64,000 nt of DNA. Source: Pseudomonas zanjanensis. Its GTDB lineage: Bacteria; Pseudomonadota; Gammaproteobacteria; Pseudomonadales; Pseudomonadaceae. A program made the translations under genes and the position numbers. The DNA lies in NCBI RefSeq assembly GCF_014268745.2, contig NZ_JABWRB020000001.1, positions 1,116,001-1,180,000 on the forward strand, given 5' to 3'. How positions within the stretch are numbered: position 1 is the stretch's first letter; the number at the start of each line of letters is the position of its first letter. This document shows, one piece after another, positions 38,540 through 47,175 of the stretch. The notes beneath the pieces are model-generated. The model did not search any database. It saw only the letters and a list, made by a program, of their open reading frames with translations, and was not told the DNA's origin.

Positions 38540-39847
38540 GTCACGGAGCAAACCTTCAATCTCATCGAACCCCGGCCGTGCCAGCACCTCCGGCTGACAG
38601 CAGCGCGCCTGTAAATCCTGCAGCCATGCAAGATCCTGTGCCGCGAGCGCCGGTTCGATCCGCGCCAGCAATTCCCCCAGCAGAATCCCGAAGGCCCGCA
38701 CCTCGATGCGTTGCAGTGCGCGGGTTTGCAGGTTATCCGTGATGGCGTGGAACGACGCCGCGCCAAAATCGCCCAGCAGGCAATCGCCCTGGTCATTGCA
38801 CAGGATGTTGTGCCCGTAGAGATCGCCGTGGGTGATGCCTTGGCGGTGCAGGTGCGCCGCCGCCGAGGCGATGCCGTGAGCGATGCGCAATGCCGCCGGG
38901 GCGCTCAGGCGCAGATCATCGGCATACACGTCGCGGGTGCATGACGCCAGGCTCGGCAGCCCGGCGAGGTTGCGGTAGCTGGGCTCGATCAGCGCCATCA
39001 CCAGCCCGGCCTGTTGCTCGGGGTGCCCGGTGACTTGGCCCAACACGTCGATCAGGTTCGGGTGTCGACCGGCCGTGATGCAGGCATGCATTTCATGCAG
39101 GGGCGAGCCGTCGCTGGTCATCTGGCCTTTGTATAGCTTCACGGCGACGTTTCGCGCCACCTGGCCGGGGGCTTGCCAGAGCGCCTGGTGAATCACCCCG
39201 GATGCGCCTTCACCCAGTGGTTGTTGCAGCGCCAGTTGCGACCAGTCGATAGGCACAGTGGTATTCAGGGCCGCCGCTTCCGCTTGGGCTTCCAGCGGGT
39301 TGCCGGCGTAGGCCAGCCAACTGAGGCTCGGTAGTTCCAACAACCATTGCGGCAGTTCGGTCAGTTGATTGGCGGCGATGCGCAGCAGTTCCAGGCGATG
39401 ACACTGGCCCAGGCTCGCCGGCAACTGCTGCAAACGGTTACCGGCCAGCATCAGTTTTTGCAGGTGCGGGCGTTGGCCCAGCTCGTCGGGCAACTCTTCG
39501 ACGTCGTTATCGGTCAGGATCAACCAGCGCAGCCTTGGCGGCAGCGCGACGCCCGTGACACGGGTGATGCGGTTGGCCTTGAAACCAACCATGGTCAACG
39601 CGCTGCAACGGCCCAGGCATTCGGGCAGTTCGGTGAAGCGGTTATCCGAGCAGAACAACACACGCAGGTGGGGCAGCCGATGCAGGTCGTCGGGCAGCGT
39701 GTCCAGCTGATTGCCGCTGAGGTTGAGGATCTCGAGGGAATCGGCCAGCTCGAAGATTTCCCGGGGAAACTCCGTCAAGCCGCAGGCCAGGTCCAGCCGG
39801 GTAATCCCCGAGAGCTGGCCGGCGCGTAGTTGGGCGAGGGTGTGCAT
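38495..39847 (-). CDS. Leucine-rich-repeat protein kinase
   Basis: A 450-residue fusion. Residues 15-190 hold about seven leucine-rich repeats (LEILNLSGNQLDTLPDDL, LRVLFCSDNRFTELPECL, LQKLMLAGNRLQQLPASL). Residues 203-435 hold a eukaryote-like kinase: glycine loop GEGASG (212-217), K237 in NVAVKLYK, catalytic loop HGDLYGHN (340-347; Tyr where HRDLKxxN has Lys) and DFG (360-362). No signal or membrane segment, so cytosolic. The last residues RGEGACSRWAAKQP are encoded by a REP element. Substrate unknown; no phosphatase or effector adjacent. Confidence 0.88.
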   Translation of the reverse strand: MHTLAQLRAGQLSGITRLDLACGLTEFPREIFELADSLEILNLSGNQLDTLPDDLHRLPHLRVLFCSDNRFTELPECLGRCSALTMVGFKANRITRVTGVALPPRLRWLILTDNDVEELPDELGQRPHLQKLMLAGNRLQQLPASLGQCHRLELLRIAANQLTELPQWLLELPSLSWLAYAGNPLEAQAEAAALNTTVPIDWSQLALQQPLGEGASGVIHQALWQAPGQVARNVAVKLYKGQMTSDGSPLHEMHACITAGRHPNLIDVLGQVTGHPEQQAGLVMALIEPSYRNLAGLPSLASCTRDVYADDLRLSAPAALRIAHGIASAAAHLHRQGITHGDLYGHNILCNDQGDCLLGDFGAASFHAITDNLQTRALQRIEVRAFGILLGELLARIEPALAAQDLAWLQDLQARCCQPEVLARPGFDEIEGLLRDRGEGACSRWAAKQP

Positions 39848-39902
39848 GGGAGGGTTCGCTGTTGATCAAGGGGCGGGCACAAATACTGAAACCAGCACAG
39901 AC

Positions 39903-40036
39903 CTGTGGCGAGGGAGCTTGCTCCCGCTGGGCTGCATCGCAGCCCCAAAAGCGGCCATGCAATCAGGCTGACACACCTTGGTGTCAGGCTTGGGGTCTGC
40001 TTCGCAGCCCAGCGGGAGCAAGCTCCCTCGCCACAG
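39903..40036. repeat. REP cluster (type B)
   Basis: CTGTGGCGAGGGAGCTTGCTC with GGGCTGCATCGCAGCCC, then about 35 bases, then GGTCTGCTTCGCAGCCCAGC and GAGCAAGCTCCCTCGCCACAG. It fills the gap between the kinase gene and the transporter operon's 3' end. Confidence 0.85.
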
Positions 40037-40089
40037 GTTATCTGTTCAATTCGGTGTGAATTGGCCGCATGATAACTGCAAAGCGTGTC

Positions 40090-41151
40090 CTAGCGCTCGA
40101 CACTGCGGTTCCAGCGGGCGTTCCAGGCCGGGCGTTGTTCGTTGACCTGGTCCCAATCCACGGCAATCGCTGTCTCCAGGTATTGCTTCATCGCCTCTAC
40201 CTGGCCACGGGTCTTGTCGGTGGTCGGGGTGTTGGGGTTGGACGGAATCTGGTCGCCTTCTTCCAGGGCGATGGCCTGGGCTTGCGGGGTCAGCAGGAAC
40301 TCTGCAAGTTTTTGCGCCAGTTCCGGCTGGGTGTTCTGCGCGATGGCGCATTCGGCGACGTTGAGGACCACGGCGCCTTCCTTCGGCTGGGCATATTCCA
40401 CCGGCATGCCCTTGAGTTTCAACGCGGTCACCTGGGTAGGTGTCAGGGGGAATAGCGCGGCTTCGTCGGTTTGCAGCATTTCGGATATCTTCGCCGAGCT
40501 CGGGATGTACTCCAGCACATTGCGGCCCACCGTGTTCGGCCACGCCTTGAAGCCCGGCTCGACGTCGGTTTCGCTACCGCCCTGGATCCGGTTGAACATC
40601 AAGAAGCCGTGCAGGCCGAAGGTAGACGAGGCCATCGACTGGAACACCACTTTGTCCTTGAAGCGCGGATCGGCCAGGTCCATCCAGGAGGTGGGCGTAT
40701 TCCAGCCTTTTTCCTTGAACAGCCGGGTGTTGTAGGCCAGCCCCGTCACGCCGAGGCTGACGGCCACGGCCTGATCCTTGATGCGTCCCTTGGCCGGGAT
40801 CTGCGCCAGGGTCGGGCTGTCCTCGAGTTTGTCGCACAGGCCCATCGCGATGGCGCGGTACATGATGCCGTCATCGAGGAACATCACGTGCATCTGCGGG
40901 TTGCCCTTGCTGGCCTGGACTTTCGCCAGGATGTCGGCGGAGGTGCCGGGCACGATGACGACTTTGACGTTGTTGGCTTTCTCGAAAGCCGGCAAGACCT
41001 TGTCGGCGTAGAGCCGCTCCATGGTGCCGCCGTTCATGCCCAGGTAAAGCGTCGGCTCGGCCAATGCCTGGGTGACCGGGAGCAGGGCGCCCAGGCAAGC
41101 GGAACCCAGCGAGCAGAAACCGAACAATGCACTGCGTTTGACGTTATTCAT
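40090..41151 (-). CDS. ABC transporter substrate-binding protein (polyamine/opine type)
   Basis: A 353-residue periplasmic binding protein with a signal cut near ALAEPTLYLGMNGG. It belongs to the spermidine/putrescine-like PotD/PotF group (KVLPAFEKANNVKVVIVPGTSADILAKVQA). It is the last gene of a seven-gene leftward operon, 18 bases after the FAD oxidase, and should feed the two permeases and ATPase upstream. The ligand is unknown but likely the substrate of the three oxidase subunits. Confidence 0.88.
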   Translation of the reverse strand: MNNVKRSALFGFCSLGSACLGALLPVTQALAEPTLYLGMNGGTMERLYADKVLPAFEKANNVKVVIVPGTSADILAKVQASKGNPQMHVMFLDDGIMYRAIAMGLCDKLEDSPTLAQIPAKGRIKDQAVAVSLGVTGLAYNTRLFKEKGWNTPTSWMDLADPRFKDKVVFQSMASSTFGLHGFLMFNRIQGGSETDVEPGFKAWPNTVGRNVLEYIPSSAKISEMLQTDEAALFPLTPTQVTALKLKGMPVEYAQPKEGAVVLNVAECAIAQNTQPELAQKLAEFLLTPQAQAIALEEGDQIPSNPNTPTTDKTRGQVEAMKQYLETAIAVDWDQVNEQRPAWNARWNRSVER

Positions 41152-41169
41152 TGGCGCGACCTTCCTCTA

Positions 41170-42285
41170 TCAAGCAACGGGGATGGAGTGAAACCGGGTG
41201 ATGGAAAACGCATCCAGCGGCGTGGACGAAGCCCCGCTGCAGATGATCTCGGTGAGCGCCTGGCCCACCGCCGGGCCGATCTGGAAGCCCGCGCCGGCAA
41301 AGCCGAACGCGTGCAATAGACCGGGCTGGGTGCTGCTGTGGCCGATCACCGGCTGGCGATCGGGCAGGTAGCCTTCGGTGCCGCTCCAGGTACGAATCGC
41401 CTGGGCGCCTTGCAAAAACGGGTAGAGCTCGACGGCCTGGCGCAGGATATCCAGCACGGCGTTCTGACCGGGCCGGGCGCGAGCGGCATCCAGCGCAAAA
41501 CCTTGGCCGCCTCCCAGCACGCAGTTGCCGCGCGAGACCTGACGGGCGTAGATGCCACCGCCCTCGACGCCCGTGCTGGCATCCATGACCAAGGGCAAGG
41601 GTTCGGTGACCAGCATCGCCGGGTGCCCGGTGTGCATCGGCACCGCTTCGCCAAATTGCGCGGCGAACTGGCTGGCCCAGGCACCGGCGCAGTTCAGCAG
41701 CCAGGGCGCATGGAACGTCAGGTCCGTTGCGGTGCGTACGACAAAGCGCTGGCCCTCGTGCTCAACATGGCTGACGGCGCATTGTTCGTGGACTTGCGCA
41801 CCCTGCCGGCGCGCGGCTTGGGCGAAGGCTGGCGATACCAGGCGCGGATTGGCATGGCCGTCTTCCGGGCACAGCGACGCCCCGACCGCGACGGTGCCGA
41901 CCCACGGAAAGCGCGCGCGCAGGGCCGTGCGATCAAGCAGTTGCAAATCCAGGCCAAAGCCTTGGCTGGCGGCGGCGTAGTCGTGCAGCGCTTGCAGGTC
42001 TGCGGCACTGCGAGCCAGCTTGAGATGACCGCTGCGCTGGTACTCGCCGTCGATGCCGATCAACTGGGGCAACTGGTGCCAGATTTCATGGGCCCGTTGC
42101 GACAAGGGCAGTTGCGACAGCGGCCGACCCTGGCGACGTACACCGCCGTAGTTCACGCCACTGGAGTGCGAGCCACAGAAGTCGCGTTCCAACAGCGCCA
42201 CCCGGCGTCCGGCCTGGCTCAGGAACAGCGCCGCCGAGGCGCCGACGATACCGCCGCCAATGATCACCGCATCCACTTCGATCAT
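41170..42285 (-). CDS. FAD-dependent D-amino-acid/opine oxidase, small catalytic subunit
   Basis: A 371-residue DAO-fold enzyme (AVIIGGGIVGASAALFLSQAGRRVALLE; C-terminal GYLPDRQPVIGHSSTQPGL). It corresponds to subunit B (OoxB/NoxB/HcnC-like) of three-part opine or amine dehydrogenases that oxidise a secondary-amine C-N bond. It overlaps the gene before by four bases (ATGA) with GGAGGT upstream, showing coupling with subunit A. Confidence 0.88.
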   Translation of the reverse strand: MIEVDAVIIGGGIVGASAALFLSQAGRRVALLERDFCGSHSSGVNYGGVRRQGRPLSQLPLSQRAHEIWHQLPQLIGIDGEYQRSGHLKLARSAADLQALHDYAAASQGFGLDLQLLDRTALRARFPWVGTVAVGASLCPEDGHANPRLVSPAFAQAARRQGAQVHEQCAVSHVEHEGQRFVVRTATDLTFHAPWLLNCAGAWASQFAAQFGEAVPMHTGHPAMLVTEPLPLVMDASTGVEGGGIYARQVSRGNCVLGGGQGFALDAARARPGQNAVLDILRQAVELYPFLQGAQAIRTWSGTEGYLPDRQPVIGHSSTQPGLLHAFGFAGAGFQIGPAVGQALTEIICSGASSTPLDAFSITRFHSIPVA

Positions 42286-43637
42286 GGCTCGACCTCCAGG
42301 CCGAACGGTACGGGCTTGATCGGCGCCTGGGCCCGCAAGCGGCCGATGCTGGCGATGGCGCGGCCGCTCTCGCAGGCAATGATTTCCGCGGCGGCGGCAC
42401 CGCACATCCGTCCCTGGCAACGCCCCATGCCGACCCGGCAATGGGCCTTGACCCGATTGATTTCCCAATGGCCTTCGTTCACCACGCGGCGGATGTCGCC
42501 AGCGCTGACTTCTTCGCAGCGGCAGATCATCAGTTGATCGGCGGCGTCGGCAGCCCAGTGTTCAGGAAAGGCAAACGCGCGCTCCAGGCCTTCGCGGAAC
42601 CGGCCGATGCGTTCAAGGGCTTGTTCCAGTTGCGTGCAACGCTGTGGGTCGGTGGCGTAGCCGAGGTCTTCAAGCAAGGCCAGGGCCGCCCGTTCACCGG
42701 CCAGCTCTGCCGCGTCGGCGCCCATGATGCCGGCACCGTCACCGGCCAGGTAGATTCCCGGCACGCTGCTGCGTCCGGCGCGGTCCCGTTGGGGCAGCCA
42801 CGCGCGATTGAGGATATTCCAGGCAAACTCGCAGCCCAACAGGTCGGCCAGTTGGGTTTCGCTGCGCAAGCCGTGGGCGAAGGCCACCGCGTCACAATCG
42901 AGTGTGTGTTCGCCGCTTGCGTTGCGCCATGCCAGCGACTGCACCCGGCGTTCTCCTTCGACACGCGCCAGGCTCGCCCCTTGATGCACGGCGATGCCAT
43001 GGGTGGTCAGCCAGGCGCGATAATACAGGCCCTTGGCGAGGGTGGTCGGTTGTACCAGCAGGTCGGGTAGGGCGCGGACCTGGGCGCTAAACGGTGAGCT
43101 GTCGAGGACTGCGATCACGTTGGCGCCGGCTCGGGCGTATTGATAGGCCACCAGGTACAACAACGGGCCGCTGCCGGCGAACACCACCCGTTCGCCGATG
43201 GCGCACCCCTGGAACTTCAGGGCGATCTGCGCCGCGCCCAGACTGTACACCCCGGGCAGGGTCCACCCCGGCACTGGCAGGACCCGGTCGGTGGCGCCGG
43301 TTGCGACGATCACGCCGGCGTACTCGAGGCGATCGGCGCGGCCTGCATGCAAGGTATCGAGCAGGCCGGCCTCGGCATTCCACACCAGGGTATCGGGACG
43401 GTAATCGAGCTGTCCGCGCAATTGGTCGAGGGCCTGGTGGATGGCGTTGGCCTTGTGTGCTTCGAAGCCATAGAGCTTGTCCGGCGGGCGCTTGAAATTG
43501 GCCGGTTGGCGCCGATAGATCTGCCCGCCACCGCGGGCGGCTTCGTCCAGCAGCACCGGGTACAGGCCGTGGGCGACCAGGGTCTGCGCGGCACGGATAC
43601 CCGCCGGGCCGGCGCCGATGATGGTTATCGGTTTCAT
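42282..43637 (-). CDS. FAD/NAD(P)-binding opine oxidase subunit A with BFD [2Fe-2S] domain
   Basis: A 451-residue protein: FAD motif TIIGAGPAGIRAAQTL at the N-terminus, a second dinucleotide fold (ERVVFAGSGPLLYLVAYQYARAG), and a C-terminal BFD-like [2Fe-2S] site with CRCEE and CRVGMGRCQGRMC. It resembles OoxA/NoxA and HcnB. GAGGTGGCG precedes the ATG at 43637. Together with the ferredoxin-like subunit upstream and the DAO subunit downstream it should form a membrane-linked dehydrogenase passing electrons on. Confidence 0.88.
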   Translation of the reverse strand: MKPITIIGAGPAGIRAAQTLVAHGLYPVLLDEAARGGGQIYRRQPANFKRPPDKLYGFEAHKANAIHQALDQLRGQLDYRPDTLVWNAEAGLLDTLHAGRADRLEYAGVIVATGATDRVLPVPGWTLPGVYSLGAAQIALKFQGCAIGERVVFAGSGPLLYLVAYQYARAGANVIAVLDSSPFSAQVRALPDLLVQPTTLAKGLYYRAWLTTHGIAVHQGASLARVEGERRVQSLAWRNASGEHTLDCDAVAFAHGLRSETQLADLLGCEFAWNILNRAWLPQRDRAGRSSVPGIYLAGDGAGIMGADAAELAGERAALALLEDLGYATDPQRCTQLEQALERIGRFREGLERAFAFPEHWAADAADQLMICRCEEVSAGDIRRVVNEGHWEINRVKAHCRVGMGRCQGRMCGAAAAEIIACESGRAIASIGRLRAQAPIKPVPFGLEVEP

Positions 43638-43685
43638 CGCCACCTCACGGGCAGGGCCGGGGGATTTGCGCTGTTGTCGAAGCCG

Positions 43686-43920
43686 TCATCGCGAGCAGGC
43701 TCGCTCCCACATGGGGTCGGTTGTGGAGGCTGGTTTTGTGCACGCCGCAGGTCTCCTGTGGGAGCGAGCCTGCTCGCGAAGACGGCGGCACATCCAACGA
43801 CGGTTTCAGCAGGCAGACCGCTTTCGCGAGCAAGCCCGCTCCCACATGGGATTGGTTGTGGACTTGGGTTTTGTGAGCGCCGCAGTTCCTCTGTGGGAGC
43901 GAGCCTGCTCGCGATGAGGC
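43686..43920. repeat. REP cluster (type A) inside the operon
   Basis: Four REP units (centred near 43700, 43770, 43835 and 43905) fill the 301-base gap between two genes of one operon; all other gaps in the operon are under 20 bases. No gene in the gap. Confidence 0.85.
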
Positions 43921-43938
43921 CGTGCCCGCCGACACTGT

Positions 43939-44229
43939 TCATACCTGGCGCCCCGGTTCGCGGCTGATGTGTTGTCCGGCTTCGAGCAAGGTCGAGCAGG
44001 CACGTACGCGGCGGCCGTCGCCCAGGCGCACCCAGCAATCCTGGCAGGCACCCATCAGGCAGAAGCCGGCCCGGGGTTCGGCGCTGAAGTCACTGCCGCG
44101 CAAGTGTTCGCTGCAGGTCAGCACGGCGGTCAGCAGCGTGTCGCCCAGCAGGCCGGTGGCAGGCTGGCCGTCGAGGATAAAGTCCAGGGCCGGGCGGTCG
44201 CCTTCGGCCAGTCGTTTCAGCAGTGCCAT
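43939..44229 (-). CDS. [2Fe-2S] ferredoxin-like subunit of opine-type dehydrogenase
   Basis: A 96-residue Fer2_4-type subunit with FCLMGACQDC (C-x4-C-x2-C) and a later Cys in RVRACSTLL, the layout of HcnA and of the sarcosine-oxidase alpha N-terminus. It is the third part of the heterotrimeric enzyme. It lies seven bases after the permease gene, so it clearly belongs to the operon. Confidence 0.9.
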   Translation of the reverse strand: MALLKRLAEGDRPALDFILDGQPATGLLGDTLLTAVLTCSEHLRGSDFSAEPRAGFCLMGACQDCWVRLGDGRRVRACSTLLEAGQHISREPGRQV

Positions 44230-44236
44230 GACACCC

Positions 44237-45031
44237 TCATTGTTTGCCTACCAGGACCCGATCCAGGCCATAGACCCGATCGAGCAAAATCATGGTCAGC
44301 GCGGTGAGCCCGATGACCAGCGCCGACACTGCCGCCATCATCGGATCGATGGATTCGGTGGCGTACACGTACATGCGCACCGGCAAGGTTTGCGTGGCCG
44401 GCGAGGTGACGAAGATCGACAGCGTGACCTCATCGAAACTGTTGATGAACGCCAGCAGCCAGCCTCCGGCCACCCCCGGCAGGATCATCGGCAAAGTGAT
44501 TTGCCGGAACAGCGTGAAGCGTCCGGCGCCTAGCGATTGCGCGGCCTGTTCGGCGCTGCGGTCCAGGCCGATGGCCGAGGCCAGCACCAGGCGCAGCACA
44601 TACGGCGTGATCACCAGCACATGGGCGAAGATCAGCCAGGCGAAGCTGCCGTTCACGCCCATCAATGCAAACAGGCGCAGCAACGCCACCCCGAGCACCA
44701 GGTGCGGAATGATGATCGGTGACAGGAACAGGCCGTTGAAGAAGTCCCGGCCCGGAAACTCGAGCCGGGTGATCGCCAGGGCCGCCGGCACCGCGATCAA
44801 GGTCGCCAGCGAGGCCGCGCAGAACGCCAGGACCAGGCTGTTGTAGAACGCGTCGACAAAATCCGCCCGCTCGAACACCGCGCGGAACCAGCGCAGGGAA
44901 AACTCGGTGGTCGGCAGGCTCAGGGTGTTTTCCGGAGTGAAGGCGACGAGGCAGACCACCACCAGCGGCGCGAGCATGAAGATCACCACCAAGGCGTGGA
45001 ACAACAGCGCGAAAGGACCGTTTCTAGACAT
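44237..45031 (-). CDS. ABC transporter permease (PotI-like)
   Basis: A 264-residue inner-membrane permease with six membrane segments and the EAA loop (AAQSLGAGRFTLFRQITLPMILPG). Polyamine/iron-type family. It lies six bases after the other permease and pairs with it as the translocation pore. Confidence 0.92.
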   Translation of the reverse strand: MSRNGPFALLFHALVVIFMLAPLVVVCLVAFTPENTLSLPTTEFSLRWFRAVFERADFVDAFYNSLVLAFCAASLATLIAVPAALAITRLEFPGRDFFNGLFLSPIIIPHLVLGVALLRLFALMGVNGSFAWLIFAHVLVITPYVLRLVLASAIGLDRSAEQAAQSLGAGRFTLFRQITLPMILPGVAGGWLLAFINSFDEVTLSIFVTSPATQTLPVRMYVYATESIDPMMAAVSALVIGLTALTMILLDRVYGLDRVLVGKQ

Positions 45032-45037
45032 GACCCA

Positions 45038-45907
45038 TTACCCCAATGACTTCTTGTAGCGGCCTTCGATCATCCGGTTCCACGACAGCATGATCAGCAG
45101 GTTGAGCAGCAGCAGCGCGACGGCAATGGCCGCGCCCATCGGCCAGTTCAGCTCCGACAGGTACTGGTCGTAGATCAACGTGGCGACCATCTTCAAGCGC
45201 CGTCCGCCGAGCAGGCCGGGAATCGCGAAGGAGCTGGCGGCGAGACCGAACACAATCAGCGTGCCGGACAGCACGCCGGGCATGATTTGCGGCAGTACCA
45301 CCTTGCGGATCACCGTGAACTGGCTCGCCCCGAGGGATAGCGCGGCCTGCTCGGCGGCCGGGTCGAGTTTCTGCAGCGAGGTCCAGACCGGAATGATCAT
45401 GAACGGCAACATCACGTGGACCAGGGCGATGACCACGGCGAACGGCGTATAGAGCAGCTTCACCGGCGCGCCGCCGAAGGCTTGCAGGGCCTGGTTGACC
45501 AGGCCGTCGGCACCGAGCAAGAGGCTCCAGCCGAACGCCCGCACCACCACCGAAATCAGCAGCGGCGTGAGGATCAGGATCAGGAAAATCGAGCGCCACG
45601 GTGCGCCCATGCGGCTGAGAATGTACGCCTCGGGCACGCCGATCAGCACGCACAGGAGGGTGGTCAGGGCGCTGATCCAGAACGTGCGCAAAAAGATCTC
45701 GTAGAAGTACGGATCGCCCAACAGGCTGGTGTAGTGCTCGAAGGTGTAGGCATCGCCGTTGATGCCCGAGCTATAGTCGAATACGTTGAATGACAAGACC
45801 AAGGTCAAGCCCAGCGGAATGACCAACAAGCCCAGGTACAGGGCCAGGGCCGGCGCGGACATCAGGTAACCTTGCCGGCCGCGGCGCATCGCATCGATCA
45901 GCTTCAT
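45038..45907 (-). CDS. ABC transporter permease (PotH-like)
   Basis: A 289-residue permease with six membrane segments and the EAA loop (EQAALSLGASQFTVIRKVVLPQIMPG). The ATG at 45907 overlaps the ATPase stop as ATGA with GAGGT upstream; an earlier in-frame start would intrude into the ATPase gene. Confidence 0.92.
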   Translation of the reverse strand: MKLIDAMRRGRQGYLMSAPALALYLGLLVIPLGLTLVLSFNVFDYSSGINGDAYTFEHYTSLLGDPYFYEIFLRTFWISALTTLLCVLIGVPEAYILSRMGAPWRSIFLILILTPLLISVVVRAFGWSLLLGADGLVNQALQAFGGAPVKLLYTPFAVVIALVHVMLPFMIIPVWTSLQKLDPAAEQAALSLGASQFTVIRKVVLPQIMPGVLSGTLIVFGLAASSFAIPGLLGGRRLKMVATLIYDQYLSELNWPMGAAIAVALLLLNLLIMLSWNRMIEGRYKKSLG

Positions 45908-46929
45908 GCCGGTACCTCGTCCGCGCTCAGTACCCGCAGCAGCGCCGGATCCCAATCCAGGCCCACCGCCGTGCCTTCGACCAGGGGCGCCGAGCCATCG
46001 TTGCGGCGCACCACGCAGAGTTCACCCAGGCGGGTGGAGACGCCGTACAGCCATTGGCTGCCGAGAAAGAAGCGGCTGGTGAGGGTGCCTTGCAGTCGTC
46101 CTGAACCGACCTCGCACAGGTCGATTTTTTCCGGACGCAAACTCAGGGTCAGCTCACCCTCGGCCGGGCTGCAGGCTTGAACCATACCCGCGCTGTCGCG
46201 CCTGCCGGCCAGCAGGTTGGCTTTGCCGACGAAACCTGAAATGAACTCGGTGCGCGGGTGCTCGTAAAGGGTGTACGGCGCGTCGATCTGGGTGATGCGC
46301 CCGGCCTGCATCACCACGACCCGGTCGCTGATCGACAGGGCTTCGGATTGGTCATGGGTCACCATCAGCGTGGTAATGCCGACTTCGCGCTGGATGCGGC
46401 GTATTTCGAACTGCATCTCTTCGCGCAAGTTGGCGTCGAGGTTGGACAACGGCTCGTCGAGCAACAGCACCGGTGGTTCGATCACCAGCGCCCGGGCCAG
46501 TGCCACGCGTTGGCGCTGGCCACCCGAGAGTTCGCGTGGGTAGCGGTCGGCGTGACGGTCCAGGCGGACCAGTTTCAACACCCGATCCACCCGTTGTAGC
46601 AACTCGGCGTTGGCCACTTTGCGCATGCGCAGGCCGAAGGCGACGTTGTCCTTGACGGTCATGTGGGGGAACAGCGCGTAGCTCTGGAACACCACGCCCA
46701 GGCCGCGGCTGGCGGGCTTGGCGTGGGTGATGTCGCGGCCGTCCAGCAGGATGCGCCCGCTGCTGACTTCGACGAAGCCGGCGATCATCTGCAAGGTCGT
46801 GGTCTTGCCGCAGCCGGAAGGCCCCAATAGCGAGACGAACTCGCCTTTTTCCACCGACAGATGGGTGGCGACCACGGCGTCGATGTCGCCGTAACGTTTG
46901 CCAAGCCCTTCAAGTTGCAAAAAAGCCAT
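45904..46929 (-). CDS. ABC transporter ATP-binding protein (PotA-like)
   Basis: A 341-residue ATPase: Walker A GPSGCGKTT near 36-44, Q-loop VVFQSYALFPHMTV, signature LSGGQRQRVALARAL, Walker B LLLDEPLSNLDA, His switch VTHD, and a C-terminal TOBE domain (LSLRPEKIDLCEVG). First gene of the leftward uptake/oxidation operon, divergent from the IclR regulator. Confidence 0.95.
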   Translation of the reverse strand: MAFLQLEGLGKRYGDIDAVVATHLSVEKGEFVSLLGPSGCGKTTTLQMIAGFVEVSSGRILLDGRDITHAKPASRGLGVVFQSYALFPHMTVKDNVAFGLRMRKVANAELLQRVDRVLKLVRLDRHADRYPRELSGGQRQRVALARALVIEPPVLLLDEPLSNLDANLREEMQFEIRRIQREVGITTLMVTHDQSEALSISDRVVVMQAGRITQIDAPYTLYEHPRTEFISGFVGKANLLAGRRDSAGMVQACSPAEGELTLSLRPEKIDLCEVGSGRLQGTLTSRFFLGSQWLYGVSTRLGELCVVRRNDGSAPLVEGTAVGLDWDPALLRVLSADEVPA

Positions 46930-47114
46930 CGCTGCGCTCCACCTGGGATTGTTATGCGTCGCCGCAAGGCGCGCTTTTTTGTATGGGCAGATACGAAAGG
47001 GTGCTGCTGGGGTGCGTTGGCGCTCGACCTCAAGTCGGCTGCCGCTGTTGTTCGAATCGCCCCTGTATGGACGAAGAGTAGGACGAAGAATAGGATGGGC
47101 TCAATGGACTATTT

Positions 47115-47150
47115 CACTGAAGCGAAGACTATTTTCAATTTCATTCAGTG
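47115..47150. promoter_or_regulatory. Candidate IclR operator
   Basis: An inverted repeat CACTGAA (47115-47121) and TTCAGTG (47144-47150), centres 29 bases apart, lies in an AT-rich stretch 26 bases before the IclR start. It could serve both the regulator and the divergent transporter operon. Confidence 0.5.
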
Positions 47151-47175
47151 GATAAATTGAGTAATGAGAAAATAG

